DNA of 64,000 bases from Cacajao melanocephalus (GCA_963573385.1 CAUYLG010005051.1:1-64000), one strand, 5' to 3'; shown: positions 28,267-43,000, counted from the first letter of the stretch. The notes: generated by a model not told the origin, from the letters alone. Made by a program: numbers and translations.

Positions 28267-29604
28267 CATGGTAGATAGTAATGCTCCCAAAAGAAATATT
28301 CTTATCACATTCCAAAATAATCCATTTTCTTCTAATTGAGAAAATCAAGAAGAGGTATTATACAATAAGAAACCAAAGAAATGGTATTTTCCTTGAGAAA
28401 CTCTAAAGTTAAATATGAGTCTAATAAAACTGGTCTTTAATGGCATTCATTTATCCAGGATCGATTTAAGTCCTTTATGCTCTCATAGATAACAAAAGCA
28501 AGCTAAATTTTCACATCTGGCAGGCTGTCTTTCACAGGCCCCTTGCATTCCCACCTTAAATTGGGATGTGTGCTTACCAATAGTATAATATATTTGTTCC
28601 CAAATCCTTTTTTTTTTTTTGCCAGTTATTAATAATATAGAAAAATTTAGTGAAACATTTGGTAAATTTATAAAATATGAATGAGAATAAAAGAATTTTG
28701 TTTACATAAAACTGTTAGAAATAATGAATATCTTTTAAAAAATCTCTGTTCAATTAAATCCCAGGAGATAATTATAAATAATCAAGGAAATTTTGTAAGA
28801 ATCTAGAATTCTGCCCTTAAATTGTTTCACAACTATGTTTAACTTCTCTAATTTAAAGAAATTGGAATTGGGATTAGATGACATATATTTTGGGTATGGG
28901 TATTTCAAAAAACTAAAACTATACTAAATAGCCTTAACCCTGCATCAAAAGATGGCAGATGAATATTCACAAGTATGGTGATCAAATAAAATGTTTAAGA
29001 TATGTGCATGTTATTTTCTGGTATCCTCCACATTAACAGACTTTTTGATCATCTCCCTAACTAGCAGTACTAATCTCAGTTTTAATTAATATTTTTTGGT
29101 TAGATTAAATAGGGATCAACTCTGTGCACTTAAGTCCAAGAAATGAATTGATTAGAAGAAAATGGATTACTCATCAAATAAAAAAAAAAAACCTGACAAT
29201 CAGGCTTTAGAAATGACAGAAACTAGGAAATTTTCAGTGATCTGGAGAGAAAAACCTACAGAATGGTATAGTCAGGGAGATGAGATGATTATTCAGTCCT
29301 AACCATTTCATATCCTCTATTCTAGATACAAATTTTAAGGTGAGAAACACTGCTTGTCTAGAATTGCATGTACTCTTCCACCGCTTGGAATGGGTAAGTC
29401 AGATATATTGACTAAGAATCTAACTAATATTGCATGCGATGGAGAAAACTAATTATCCAAAGGTAATGGAGGTGCTATTATTAGAAGGGGAAACATATTC
29501 TGGGAGAAAAATACATCAAAAGTCCAATGGTTAAACATCCATTCAATGGCAGATGAGAGGAAAGACATTCTTTAATGTGCTCCATGGTAGTTTCTCAGAA
29601 TTAT
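28267..29604. other. Intronic stretch without recognised features
   Basis: AT-rich, no exon or confident repeat. Confidence 0.5.
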
Positions 29605-30150
29605 TTCTTTCATGCAACAAATACTTAGCATATTCTCTGTGCTAAGTCTCAAGGAACTAAATATAAAGATATAGTCCTTGCCCTCCCCGGGCTTACAAGC
29701 CAGTGGAAAAGAGTCCTGAATCAGCAGACATTACAATGTAAAGTGGTAGAGATGTTCAAGATAAGAAATGAGGCCCCTGGGAAGAGCGCTCCTAACCTAG
29801 CCTAGAGATCTCAGAGAAGGCTTCCCAGAGGAGCTAAGATGTGAACCGAACCTTGTGGCTGTTTTGGAAGGATAAGCCTATATTCCAGATAGAGGGGATA
29901 TGGGAAAAGCCAAAATAATAAGTGCTATGAAAGAAAATAAAGCATAGAGAGAAGATAGAGAATGCTGAGTTAATGGGGGAGAAGGCTACTACTTGTTCAA
30001 ATAATGCGGTCAGGAAAAGTCTCACTAAGAAAGGACATCTGAGCTGTTGCCTAACAAGGGTGAGGAAGTGAACCAGGTAGATACGTCTGAGAAGAGTGCT
30101 CCAGGTAAAAATAGCAGGAAAGGTACTGAGGTGGGAACATGCCTGTAAAT
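29605..30150 (+). mobile_element. L2 fragment
   Basis: catgcaacaaatacttagca, tccttgccctccccgggctt, agagaaggcttcccagagga and gaagagtgctccaggta fit L2. Confidence 0.65.
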
Positions 30151-30179
30151 TTCTACCTGGCTCTCCATTGTCAATTTGA

Positions 30180-30830
30180 CTTGTATCAAACTGAGCTTAT
30201 TGTCTCTCCTCTATGGCATCCCACAAACTTGTTCCTTTTACAAGGTTCCCTGGTTTAATAAACGGCACCAAAGCTAATTAATCCAGCAATCTAAGAGTCA
30301 TTCTTTCCTCTTTCCTCTTTCTCTCTTCCATTATCTAGTCCTCACCAATCTTAGTTTGTCTACCTTCTAAATATTTCTCAAATCTGTTCATATCTCCCTT
30401 TGTCACTACCCTTGCCAAAGCCACCATCATTGTTCTCTTGGATGTTACAATGGACATCATAATCACTCTCACTGTACCCTTCCAATTCACACAGCAGCCA
30501 GGATGCATTTTCAAAGATGCAGACTAGATCATGTCAATTACTTGTAAAACCAAAGCAAATTAGAACTGCTAATGGCTTTTTATTGCCTATAGGATTAAAT
30601 TCCAAATCTATGACATGGTTTATGAGGACATTTGGCTCCTTCCTGCCTTTTGAAGCTCATCTCATGCCACTTCCTTCCATGTTTTGTGCTCCACATTAAA
30701 TTTTCAGTCTGTCAAACATACCACATTCTCTTTCACCTTTAAGATTGGTTGGCTGCTTGTTTGTTATTTTCATCCTTTATTCCTTCCTGTCTCCATTGTT
30801 AAGCACAATTATTGGCATAAAAGAGGTTTT
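30180..30830 (+). mobile_element. L2 fragment (downstream segment)
   Basis: actagatcatgtcaattact, tgcctataggattaaattcc, gctccttcctgccttttgaa and tctcatgccacttccttcca match the usual L2 order. Confidence 0.7.
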
Positions 30831-30845
30831 TAATACCCATTTTTA

Positions 30846-30981
30846 GAGTGCATTCTAGCTGGGCAATAGAACAAGAATCCCGTTCTCTCTCCCTCTTTCT
30901 CTTCTTCTTTCTTTCTCTCTTACATTCTTTTTTTTTCTCTTTCTTTCACTCTTTCTTTTCTCTCTTTTTCTTGCTTTCTAA
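30846..30981 (+). repeat. Alu 3' remnant followed by a pyrimidine tract
   Basis: gtgcattctagctgggcaat and aacaagaatcccgtt look like a decayed Alu end. A CT/TTTC-rich run follows from about 30883 to 30980, then A10. Confidence 0.6.
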
Positions 30982-32541
30982 AAAAAAAAAGAATTGTTCA
31001 AGGAATGAAAATTTCATTTTTGACTTACAAATTATAATTAAAACCTTAAAAAAATGCCAAAAATGCATATTATTTATATGAAAACAAATGTAAGTGGGTT
31101 TTTTGACATCTTCTATTTCTGATCATTTACAATGAAAATCTCCATGGATATGAGTGATTGAGTTACCTTCAATGCAGTAATATTCCAGACATATACATGT
31201 TCAAGAACTTCCAGGCATATTTCAAGTGGATTTTCTTTACCATATCAAAGACACAAATTTTTCTTAGTGGAGAAGATCCAAAAAACAATCCAAAGTTTGT
31301 TTGTCCTTTTTCTAAGTGAGTTTTAAATGGATCAGAATACCAATTTCTGAAGTAAAATTATTCTGAAATTATGACAGCATTTAAATAAACTAAGCACTTG
31401 GGCCATTAACTTAATTTTTACTAAAAACAAAAGAACCATGCCTTTTAGAAAAAATTTCTGTTTGTGATTTGCTTTAGCAAATATGGTAACCTATCAGACA
31501 TAATAGAACCAAAACAAACATAAATAAAACTTAAGAGTGCAAAGCAAATACATAACAAGCAAAGGAAAGGTAAATTTCCCTCTGCCTAAAGGGGTCTTTG
31601 TGCATATTTGCAAATACAAGTCATCCTCATCCTCAAATGATTCAAATTCAGTTACCCACATGAGCACTTTCCTGGTGCTTCGCCTCTCTCCCATCCCACT
31701 CCCAAGCAAAATTAACTCTCTTTTTATGGATATTTGTGGCATGTTTTGTGGCATGATTATCTTCTACCATCATTTACAGCTTTTCTGCTTACTTACAAGA
31801 TCACCCAAACTAGACTTACTTTCTTTCATCTTGAATTCCTCCAAGGTTATCATACAAGGCCTTGCTCAAAACAGTATCCAACTGTCAGTATTGGTTAGAC
31901 TGTATTAAGAAGATATGTTTTCTGGCCTTGGCATTTTTTTCTGTCCTAGAGAACTAAAAGCTATACTTTCTCAAGTGATTTTTAAAATTCTAACACCACA
32001 TTCATCTGAATGCTTCTTACCAATGGCTACTTGGAGATACTTCAATCATAAATTATTAGCTTGCCTTATCAGTCAAGCAACCCTGAAGTCCAAATTTCAT
32101 ATGGATCTGGGTCAAGTGTCTGCTACTGAAGCTATTAGAGAAAACTGGTGATTGCTAAAGGAATGATTGTGCAGTCCACAAACTGGGAGCAGACCCTTTG
32201 CTGCTTCTTTCTCTACCACTGACTGTATAATTAGTTCACAGCAAAATCATAATTCCCTCAAGGGGTGGATAGGACCACCCACAAAAGGAAAGCTGTTACA
32301 TGTTAGCAGCTCTGAGAGAAAATCAAATATATATATATATGATGAAAGCAAAAGATTCAAAACTACTATGTAAGTGAGATTTTGTAGACCTAAAGATTTT
32401 TCCTTAGCTCATATAGATGTAATTATTTAAACAGAATACAAATGTAGACCTATAGTCAAACAAATAAAATTTCTTATACTATTGAAGTGAATATAAACAA
32501 TCATTGACTCAAAAGATATTGCTTTTGTATCTATTGTGTGC
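30982..32541. other. Intronic stretch without recognised features
   Basis: No exon seen; a short (TA)n lies at about 32328-32341. Confidence 0.5.
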
Positions 32542-32742
32542 ATTTTTTCTGCCTTAAGAAGATAATTGAGTTGGGGAAGAAAGATAGACAAGCCTGCAAG
32601 ATTAAATAATAGTATCTAACAATGGAATGAAACATGTTTTAAGAAAGAAAAATATCTGGCAAAGATTTTGATCTATGTTGGTCCTAATATACTAGTAATC
32701 TATTCTTGTTATATTATCATTAATAGCTCTCATTACTTACCA
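32542..32742 (+). repeat. Inverted repeat arm 1, upstream of exon 14
   Basis: This 201-bp arm begins attttttctgcc and ends cattacttacca. Its reverse complement recurs at 33666-33866 without indels and with three differences (32612, 32626 and 32731 against 33796, 33782 and 33677). The arm's 3' end overlaps a MIR-like fossil that continues beyond it to about 32895. This suggests that the upstream copy is in its original place. Confidence 0.97.
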
Positions 32743-32895
32743 CGTTAAGTTTTTGTTATAAGTATTTTTTATCCCCATTTTACAGGTTAGGAAATTAAGA
32801 TCATGAGAGGTTATGTAGCGATACGTAGTAGAGACAGAATACACACCCAAGCCTATCTGAGCAATATCTAAATTCTTGCCATTATACTATAGGTA
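32720..32895 (-). mobile_element. MIR element, antisense, overlapping inverted arm 1
   Basis: tatccccattttacaggtta, gaaattaagatcatgagagg and aaattcttgccattatacta match antisense MIR. About 23 bp overlaps the inverted-repeat arm. Confidence 0.7.
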
Positions 32896-33057
32896 TTTTT
32901 TTCTAAATTTTGGGTCAAGTCCATAGCCACTGGCAGTTAATTTTTTTATGCTAATGCAAACACTATGCATTACTGTTTATTTTCATTGAGTTTTGAATTC
33001 ATTTGGAATATTGGCCTTTTCATTGTGTCTGTATCAATTATTTTTCTTTTTCTATAG

Positions 33058-33252
<195 letters not shown>

Positions 33253-33539
33253 TAGAAATAATTATGATATATACCTCTGTACAGCAATAATGTGCTCTCA
33301 GAGTTCACAAAGGAACAAGCCAATATGGTTTTCATTACTTATATTATAGGATAGAATTGTGGGTAGTCTGAAAAAACTGCTTTGTATAAATGTTAATTAT
33401 CAATTGTCACAGCTCATTAATTTCAAATATTTAAAGTGGAGGAAAAAGTTACAGAAGCGATAGGTGGTTCAGCCTTTTTTATGTCTTCAGCAAAACATCA
33501 GTTACCTTCATTTTGCTCTCCCAAGTAGTGAATAATCAA

Positions 33540-34150
33540 TGCCACATTTTTAAAACTGTACTGTGATTTTTTATGATTACAAAATAAGACACGTTCATTA
33601 TTTTAAAATAGAAAACACATAAAAACATAAGGATATAAATTCCACCATCCATGTATTTACTTCCATGGTAAGTAATAAGAGCTATTAATGATAATATAAC
33701 AAGAATAGATTACTAGTATATTAGGACCAACATAGATCAAAATCTTTGCCAGATATTTTTCTTTCTTAAAACATGTTTCATACCATTGTTAGATATTATT
33801 ATTTAATCTTGCAGGCTTGTCTATCTTTCTTCCCCAACTCAATTATCTTCTTAAGGCAGAAAAAATAACCACTATTCATATATTTTGGCCTTTTTATACT
33901 GACTGATAGACTGATCTTCTGTTATAAAAGTGGCATCATACTGTACATATGTTTTAAAATATGTTTTGTCATGTAACAATATATCATATGAACACTTTAT
34001 GTATTAAGTCATCTACAATATGATTTTTTTAAAGCTACATGATATTTCAGTCTATGGATGTATTGGGATCAATTTTTAAATGTTTGCTATCATAAATAAA
34101 ATGAACATCCCCTCAGATAAATATTTTTGCATATCTCTGATCACTAACTT
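33540..34150 (+). mobile_element. Ancient interspersed repeat interrupted by the inverted arm
   Basis: Flanks such as aaattccaccatcc on the left and aaccactattcat, ggcatcatactgtacat and catgtaacaatatatcat on the right resemble consecutive parts of a widespread old mammalian repeat. That repeat goes on to the 'cataaataaaatgaacatcc' type tail. Its family name is uncertain. The 201-bp arm sits between the two halves. Confidence 0.55.
33666..33866 (-). repeat. Inverted repeat arm 2, downstream of exon 14
   Basis: This is the reverse-complement copy of 32542-32742, 201 bp with 198 identities. It lies 923 bp from arm 1, with CNGB3 exon 14 in the spacer. Sequence on both sides (33540-33665 and 33867-34150) reads like two halves of one old interspersed repeat, so this arm looks inserted. 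Confidence 0.97.
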
Positions 34151-34379
34151 GAAGGGGGAGAAAAGGAATGATGACCCTGGGATTTATATCATGAGAGACT
34201 AAATCCATGATAAACTCAATAATCAATATTTAAAAAGAAAGATGAGCAGTTCAAAAAAAATGCAAGATGATCCAAGATCTTGGTGAGTACACAGTGAATA
34301 AATATGAGAGGCACTTTTATGATTTCAAAATAATGTGTTAAATCCTATGGTCAAAGTCAGCACAAGCCGTTGTAGGGCA

Positions 34380-34733
34380 TAAAGGTGGGGTGCCTGTCCC
34401 TCCTGGTTACTGGTAAGATTTCCTAGAGAAGATGAGGTCTGAGTTAAGTCTTGACAAATGAATTGGAGTAAACTAAGTGAAAGAGGAAATAGGCATTCTG
34501 AGTAGAGGAAAGAAGTGTGAGCTAAGGCGAAAAGTACGGAACAGTGTCTGTAGAGGGAAGGCAGAGAATTACAATAAGGCAAATGTTAGAACAATTTTAT
34601 AATGATTTATTCCACAAAACTCAGTAAATATTTCTCGATATGATGATCCAGAAACTGTGCTGGGTACTGAGAAAAAACAAATATATATATATATATATGG
34701 TTCTTGTTCTTTGGGGGCCTACCTTTCTAGTGC
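34380..34733 (+). mobile_element. L2 fragments
   Basis: gatttcctagagaagatgag, gtcttgacaaatgaattgga, then agtaaatatttctcgatatg and ctgtgctgggtactgag. A (TA)n run lies at about 34680-34698. Confidence 0.5.
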
Positions 34734-34887
34734 CATGGTATTCAACTCACGGTGCACATCAGAATCACCTGAAGAAGTCTGGGCTCTGCCTTTCAGTGAT
34801 TCATTTGGTCTAGATGGAACCCATATACTAGTATTATTTAAAAGCTCCTATATGATTCTAAAATGCAGCCAAAACTGAGAACCACTG
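34734..34887 (+). mobile_element. MER5A-like (hAT-Charlie) element
   Basis: tattcaactcacggtgcaca, tcagaatcacctgaagaagt and aaaactgagaaccactgg match the MER5A ends. Confidence 0.75.
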
Positions 34888-36229
34888 GCTTGATGGGAGA
34901 GAGAAGCAATAAATAAGTGAAATTAAGTAAATGCATAATTCCAAAATGTGCTAAGTTGTTTAAAGGGAAAATAGAAGTTGCCAGAAGAGTATGTAGTGGC
35001 AAACACACTTAATTTAGATCCAGGATTGGGAGACAGTGAAGTTATTAGGTTATCAGGAGGGACCTTTGAAAAATCTAAAGAGAAATCGTTCTTTAGTTTA
35101 AAAAAAAAAAAGTGGACAGGGTGGCATTTTTTAAGAAGACTTGGAGCCATGAGCCAAGAGGCAAGATGGAGCTTGGCATATCCAAGGAACAGAAGGAAGT
35201 GAGTGATGGAGACTGTGGTGAAAGACAAGGTCAAATGGAGTATGAGGTACTTCAAAGCATCAGATAGAGATGCCAACTACACAGTGAAAATCACTCTAAA
35301 GAGAAAGGATGGAACTTGGGTTTCCTGGGAACTGAAATACGAAGGAAGCTGACTTCAAGAGAAGCTCAAGGAAAGGTCAGAGGAGAGGGACGTGGTTCTA
35401 ATATTGAAGAGCTCCAGTGTTTGTGGAAGAGGTCAATGAAGAAGGGTTAGAGAGGGCAATTGAGAAGGAGCTTTCAGAGATGAAGAGGGAAAATGGAAGA
35501 GAGATTATGATAAAATGGGAACCAAGAATATACAATCCCACACAAATTAGTCCAAGTTAAAAGAAGGCAGATTGGTGATATGAAATCAATTTTATTAAAA
35601 TGGGAACTACAAACCACAGTGCAGTCCAAGGACTCCTTGGGGGCAGTGGCACACTGGAATGACATGACTTTAATGTGCCAAAATGTCCTTTCATTTGGTG
35701 CCAGTAGCAGAAGAGATTGAAAATTGTAATAATTCACATGAACTTTAGCACCTGTGCCCCTAAGCAGCACAAATTTGTTTAACAAAGTATGAAATGCAGA
35801 GCAGATGCAGCCTTCTCATATCTAATTTCTTCTTTACATCACATTCATCACTCAATAACAAAAACATCAGTGGAGACAAATGAGGCAAGAAAAGGAATAA
35901 GTACGTGGGAGAATAGAAATGAGGAGACACTAGAATGACAAGTCACATTTAAGAAGGGGATTTACATGAAAGTAGATACTGACAGAAAAGAAAGGCTGTT
36001 ACTTGACACGACTTTAGACAGATGAATTCAGCTTTGTTTTGCTTATCATTTTCACAAAATATTGAAGGCAAGGGGAAGGAAGAAGACATGTTCAATTTGA
36101 GGTTATTTATATCATTTAAGAGATGACAGCATTTGGGGCCAAGTTTGCTGACCTATCTCATCCCCAGGATGGTTTAGAAATTGACTGAGTGGTACCTTGG
36201 GCTGGTTGAAAGAGTGGGAGTTTTCTCCA
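34888..36229. other. Intronic stretch without recognised features
   Basis: Purine-rich in places; parts around 35000-35300 may be L2-derived. No exon. Confidence 0.45.
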
Positions 36230-36421
36230 GATGCTCTATGGCAGAGCAGGAATCACCTAGAGCTCTTGCTAAGGCACGGATTTCTGGGACTTCATTCCCC
36301 AAAATTTTGATTCATATTTCTGCAGTGAGAATTCTCAGTGAACTGAGAATTTGCACCTTTAAACAAGCACTTAGTGATGCTGATGGGGCTGACCCAGGAA
36401 CCACACTTTGAGTAGCACTGC
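36230..36421 (+). mobile_element. MER5A-like (hAT-Charlie) element
   Basis: caggaatcacctagagctct, tgagaatttgcacctttaaa, gatgctgatggggctgaccc and ccacactttgagtagcactg match MER5A. Confidence 0.8.
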
Positions 36422-37090
36422 TCTTTTCTGATGGGGTGCACTTGAGTGTCATAAAGCCCCCATGAGTCTTAGAAATAGCTTCCTACACAGGAACTCTGAA
36501 ATTTTGAAGTACACTATCTCCAGGGGTTACCTCAGTCTACATGAAGCTCTTGCTTTTTTATACTTTCTCCAAATTAGTCCCCACACTAACAACCAGAACT
36601 TGGTTCAATCTTATTTTGCATAGGCTGTCAGCCCTTATTCTCCGAGGACTGTCTACTTCATTTGAATGCTAATTAAACTTGCAGAAACGGCTTAAATTAG
36701 GCTAGAAATATGTAAGAAATAGTGGAAGTTTTGGTTCGTTGATTATGCCAGATCTCCTTGGAAAATCATTGAAATGATCATTAAAAAATAATTAAAAGAG
36801 CCGAACTATATTTAAGTACCCACTTTGTACTTCTACCTCCAGTCCGTTATAATAACTGCCTTTGAAAAATCATGCCAGTTCCTTGAGAATTACTTCATGC
36901 AAAGAATAAGGAATATGATCCTATCCTCTTCATTACTTCCTAAAGTATCTCTTGGAAAACTAATTTTCAGACATCTTGCCTTATTTTTAAAATCATTCAT
37001 GGCTATGTTATTGGTTTTTAAGAGATCAGTACTGATACTGGAGTCATTGTTAAATATGGTCTGTCTTCATGTGTTATATAGAGTCAGATG
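36422..37090. other. Intronic stretch without recognised features
   Basis: No exon, RNA gene or confident repeat. Confidence 0.5.
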
Positions 37091-37099
37091 ACGTAGGTG

Positions 37100-37285
37100 C
37101 TGCTAGCTCTAGTGCTGTCACCTGTGGGCCTTATAAGTTTCCTCAAGACAGTTAATTTTTTAAGCTTCTACTATTAATTTTTAAACAATAGTAATGATAC
37201 CTTTCCTATTTGACTTCACTGGGATTTTTGCAAGAATTAGATGAATTACTATCTATGAAATGCTATGCAGCGTTAAAGTAGCATG
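37100..37285 (+). mobile_element. MIR-like fragment
   Basis: tgctgtcacctgtgggcctt and gcaagaattagatgaattac fit a decayed MIR. Confidence 0.45.
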
Positions 37286-37433
37286 TTCTGCTAGAACAAA
37301 TATAGGAATTAAGGAGCTATGTAAATGTCAGATAATGTAACAATATTTAAAGTAATATGCAGACAAGATATTGTTATTAGCATTAATAGTATGTAAATAA
37401 CTATAATAAGATCCATCTATATTGGAATTTCTA

Positions 37434-38639
<1,206 letters not shown>

Positions 38640-39430
38640 CCAAGGGCCTCATAACCACCCACTAGTTTGGTGATTTACTAAGAACTCATACAATTCAACA
38701 TAAAGTTATATTTATGGCTTCAGATTTATTATAGCAAAGGATAAAATGCAGGAATAGCAAGAAAAAGATATACATGAGCAAAGACTAGAGAAATCAGACA
38801 CAGGCTTACTAGTCCTATTTCTATGTGGGTCACATGGATGCATTTTTCTCTCCAGTGGACGATAGAAACATGAGCAAAACATCTCCACCGGGGAAGCTCC
38901 ACGGTAGTCTTGGGTCAGGTGTCCTTAAATGGGGCATATAGCTGCATGACCAGACATGATTCGGACTTCAAACTATGTACGAGGTACACATCATAAATCT
39001 TTGTGTTTATATTAAATAGTGTTGACAGCCTGGTACATCCTGCTACACTGGCTCAGGAATATAGAATAACACCATTAACCAGTGGCAATGTGAACATGCC
39101 AGGAGTTTAATTCTTAGGATTTGAACAAAGATCCTTGCCCTGGTCCCAAGAGTCCCCAAAGATAGGCAAGAACTGAGTAAAACAACCTGCTACATTAACA
39201 CTTTATCTCAATATGGAATACTAATAATAGCTCAAAGATCTCCTATGCCCCAACTCCCCAGGTCAGACCTCAATGCCATGGGTAGAAGAGTAGAACTGAC
39301 CTTTGAAAGGTTGCAGTCTATGCTCTTTGGCTAGACCAAGCAACTTCTTCCAAGCAAAGTGGTGGTCATCAAAGCCAGGCTTGACAATGCTTAAAACCAA
39401 TTACTTCTTCTACCTAGGGTCCTTCCTAAA
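38640..39430. mobile_element. Possible old ERV LTR
   Basis: ctagtttggtgatttactaa, gatttattatagcaaaggat and aggaatagcaagaaaaagat resemble an antisense old ERV LTR. Family and boundaries are unsure. Confidence 0.4.
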
Positions 39431-39691
39431 GTAAAATATCTTCATGTATCCAGGGGAGGCAAACAGTACTCACATGTTGATAAGTATCATCTTCCTAATC
39501 ATTTCCTTTCACATGGTATGTCCAACCAATGTCTGTAAATACATCAGGTCTTAAGATAATTACTTTTACATTAATGTTCTTGGCTTCCTTCATTTATATT
39601 TACTCCTCTAAAAGAGTTTATATTTCTTAATTTACAGCATAATTGTCAAGAATAAAGTAACTACCATTTCCTCTTTATATTTGACATGTAG

Positions 39692-39829
<138 letters not shown>

Positions 39830-39999
39830 TAAATATTGAAGTCCATCATTTGTCATAAAAGAAAGTCTTAGTAATATAGGTAAAATTCCTGCTCAGATTT
39901 ATCAAAGGTTTGATTGTGCTGAGAGCATTGGTAAAATAAGGATTTTCATGTTTCTATTCATCCCTTCACCAAAAAGACCTAAGGAAAAGAACTCGGTCA

Positions 40000-40105
40000 T
40001 TCAGCTCTTTAGTCCAGGACCTAGAGCAGTGCCTGGCATAAAGCAGGTTCCCAGTATATGTTGAATGGATGTGCAATTGAATGAATTAATAAGAGAAGAG
40101 GTTTG
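40000..40105 (+). mobile_element. L2 3' tail
   Basis: agagcagtgcctggcataaa, tatatgttgaatggatg, gaatgaat. Confidence 0.6.
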
Positions 40106-40184
40106 GAGGGTTGACTGTTACCAGATTGCTGAAATACTTGAATGCCTTGCTAACAAGGGGGTCTTGAGTAGGCTAGTGATGGGA

Positions 40185-40410
40185 TCATAGCTGTGGGACC
40201 AAATTTCCTGAGTCTGAACTCCAGCTTCACCACTACTAGCTTTTTTCCTCTGTTACTTGTCCCCTCTGTTTCTCAGTTTCCTCACCGTAATAATTAGGAT
40301 AATAATAGAACATATCTTAAAGGATTTGTGAATGAGTTAATTCATTAAAACCACTTAGAACACTTCCCAGGATCTATTAAGAGCTCAATAAATATTAACT
40401 ATTTTTACCA
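40185..40410 (+). mobile_element. MIR element
   Basis: ctgtttctcagtttcctcac, taggataataatagaacata and gagctcaataaatattaact match MIR. Confidence 0.8.
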
Positions 40411-40534
40411 TTATTTCCTATTGGCCAGGAAAAGTTTATCCCAGAATGAGGAAGTCCCCAAGAGTAAAAACATAGACAGCAAATTTAAGCATTTTGTGGG
40501 CTAAACACTTCCGTGTGCATTATCACATTTACAT

Positions 40535-41110
40535 TTATTCATTATTCAACCAAAACGTATTCATTGAGAGCCTAGCACATGCTAGGTATTGCTCTTAACT
40601 CTGGGAATAAACTGTATAAAAATAGTAGACAAGATATAGCCCCTCACAGAGCTTACAAGTCTAGTCGGGGAAAACTGATAATAAAGAGTTAATTAACTAG
40701 ACAATGTGAATTCACATTGTAATAACTACCATGAGGAAAAAAATGGTTAGAAAGTAACAGGACCCGACTTAGATGCAGTGGTCAGGAATGACCTCTCTGG
40801 AGAGGTAATATTTGACCTGAGATTTGAAAGAGTAAGGGATCAGCCATTGAGAATTGGGGAAGAGCCTCTCTGATTAGGCGAAGGTCTAGAGGTAAAGCAA
40901 GTTTGTCTGATCAAGGGGCAGAAAGGTCAGTGTGGCTGGAGTATAGTGAATGAGAACACTGTGGGGACAGAAGGCCAAACAGGTGAGCAAGGCCCAGGTA
41001 ACACATGGTCTTTCAGGACACGATAGGAATTTATGTCTTTTTCTAAATACAAATGAATGCCAGTAGAGGGTTTTAGGCAAAAGAATGACACACTCTGAAT
41101 TATTATTTTA
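40535..41110 (+). mobile_element. L2 fragment
   Basis: cattgagagcctagcacatg, cctcacagagcttacaagtc, aggaatgacctctctggaga, gtgtggctggagtatagtga and gggttttaggcaaaagaatg follow L2 order. This is one of the best-preserved L2s here. Confidence 0.8.
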
Positions 41111-41259
41111 AAAGACGACTTCAACAGCTATGGGGAAAAGACACAGTAGAGCAGCAAGAATGAATAGAGACCAATTGGAAGTCAACTGTGATGGTCTGAG
41201 TGAAAGATAACAGTGTCTGGAACTGGGATACTGGCTCTTACGATGAATAGAAGAGTACC

Positions 41260-41430
41260 CTGTCAGGCAGTTATTCATATATTCATTTCATAACTGAGAA
41301 AATTGCTATCCCAAGATGCCAAGTACTGTATCTTGCCCAGGACACCATAGCTAATGAATTAGAGAAAGAACATTCAAACCTGGGTCTCCATGGATCGGGG
41401 TCCAGTGATCTTTATACTACATCACAGAAG
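41260..41430 (-). mobile_element. MIR element, antisense
   Basis: tatcttgcccaggacaccat, cattcaaacctgggtctcca and cagtgatctttatactacat match antisense MIR. Confidence 0.8.
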
Positions 41431-42754
41431 AAATTTCCAACCTCTAATTTCATAGCTGCTAAGCAGTTATATTTGTGTTCCAGAAATATGGATAATTTCA
41501 GATGACCTCATATTAGCATCCTTAGGGTTTCTTTGGAATGTTGAAGCATGTTATTTCTCTATTGGTAAAGTTGCTTCTCTTTTTAATTTTTTCTCCTTGT
41601 TTAACAACTGATTATTGTTAAGGTGATCCTCTGAGAATCTTGCTCTTGGGCAGTGGTGGAAACACTTCTCAGAATGAACAAGACCTGAGTTCTTTGCCTG
41701 TTTTCTATCATTTCCTTCCTGGGAGTCCTTGCAAAAGTGATTTAATATTTTGTGACTTAATAATCACTGTAATCTTCAAGGTCATAAAACATGCAATAGT
41801 TTAATCTGAAACACTGCAGAAATTAATTAGCTGACCTTTCCCACAGGTTGAGAACTCCCTGAAGAATAAGCTTTATAAATACAAGTATGTTAATGACTGA
41901 TATTATCATCACAGGAGGAAATACCCTAGGAATTGAATCCAGGTATTGCTGAGTTGCAATTGCAAGTAATCCTAGATTCCTGACAGCAGCTTCTCAAATA
42001 AATCTCCTCTTACCCATCTGGTTTCTAAGGCCAAATTGAAACCAGTAGAACAGACAAGCTTTAAACTTGCTCAGTAGTTTGGTTGATTCAAGTAAATGGG
42101 AGATTTTTGCCTTGATTCTCTTTTTGGCTGCGGTTATGGGGAAACAGGATGCATCTGCCTCTTTCTAGATACCCACAGGCTTCACAGGCCCACAGCTGTC
42201 ATACTCCCCTGAAGCTCTAGTCATTTATTCCAGAGCTGGAGGCATGCCTGCCAAACATCCAGATACTGGAAAGATCTAGCAATAGTGTTTACTACTCAAA
42301 AATGCTGTGACCTTTGTTAAAATGAGCTAAATCCAGCACTATCATGTAGCCTTTAAAAAAGAGTTCTTTTTCCTCAGGAAAAAAATAAAGAAAAAAATTA
42401 AGGGCTTTCAAGGACATTATATATTAATCCAAAAGAGCAAAATCCTGACTGAAATATAGATTTACAGCCTGTGGCAGACAAAACCCAGACCACATTTCCA
42501 ATTAACATGTGAGGAGTGCAGATGCCCCATTTCTAAAAGAGAGACCCAAGGTCTGCTGAGGGGTGGCCTTGTGACCGACTCCATCATTTTCCTTACATGT
42601 ACGTTTAGTCCCAAGTCTTATTCACTGAATGTATTTAACCACTTCCTGTCTGCATTCTGCATCTGTTGAAATGTCATTTTTCTTAAAACACATCTGAATT
42701 TTTATTCTTGTGTTGCCATTATGATTTCAATAGGATTTTCTATTGGTTTCATCT
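41431..42754. other. Intronic stretch without recognised features
   Basis: No exon or confident repeat. Confidence 0.5.
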
Positions 42755-43000
42755 CTCTTTGGAATATCCTCCCCCTGGAAAATTTTCATTTATCCTTCAA
42801 ATGCTACCTTTTTGAAGCGATCTTTAACCCCTAAAACAACTAGTTGTTCTTTATTCTATGCTTCCACAGCCTTTTATTTATGCCTTTACTATAGTCGTTA
42901 CTACTGATTTAAAATTAATTTATTCAGACAGGTCTCTCCAAAAGACTGAGCTATTAAAATATAAGAATTCAGCCATCTTCATATCACCAGCAGCTACATA
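42755..43000 (+). mobile_element. L2 3' fragment
   Basis: ttggaatatcctccccctgg, atccttcaaatgctaccttt, tgaagcgatctttaacccct and tatcaccagcagctacata match L2. Confidence 0.65.

Noticed and set aside
30848..31081. Ser/Phe/Leu-rich ORF
   Set aside because: Product of the pyrimidine tract, not a gene.
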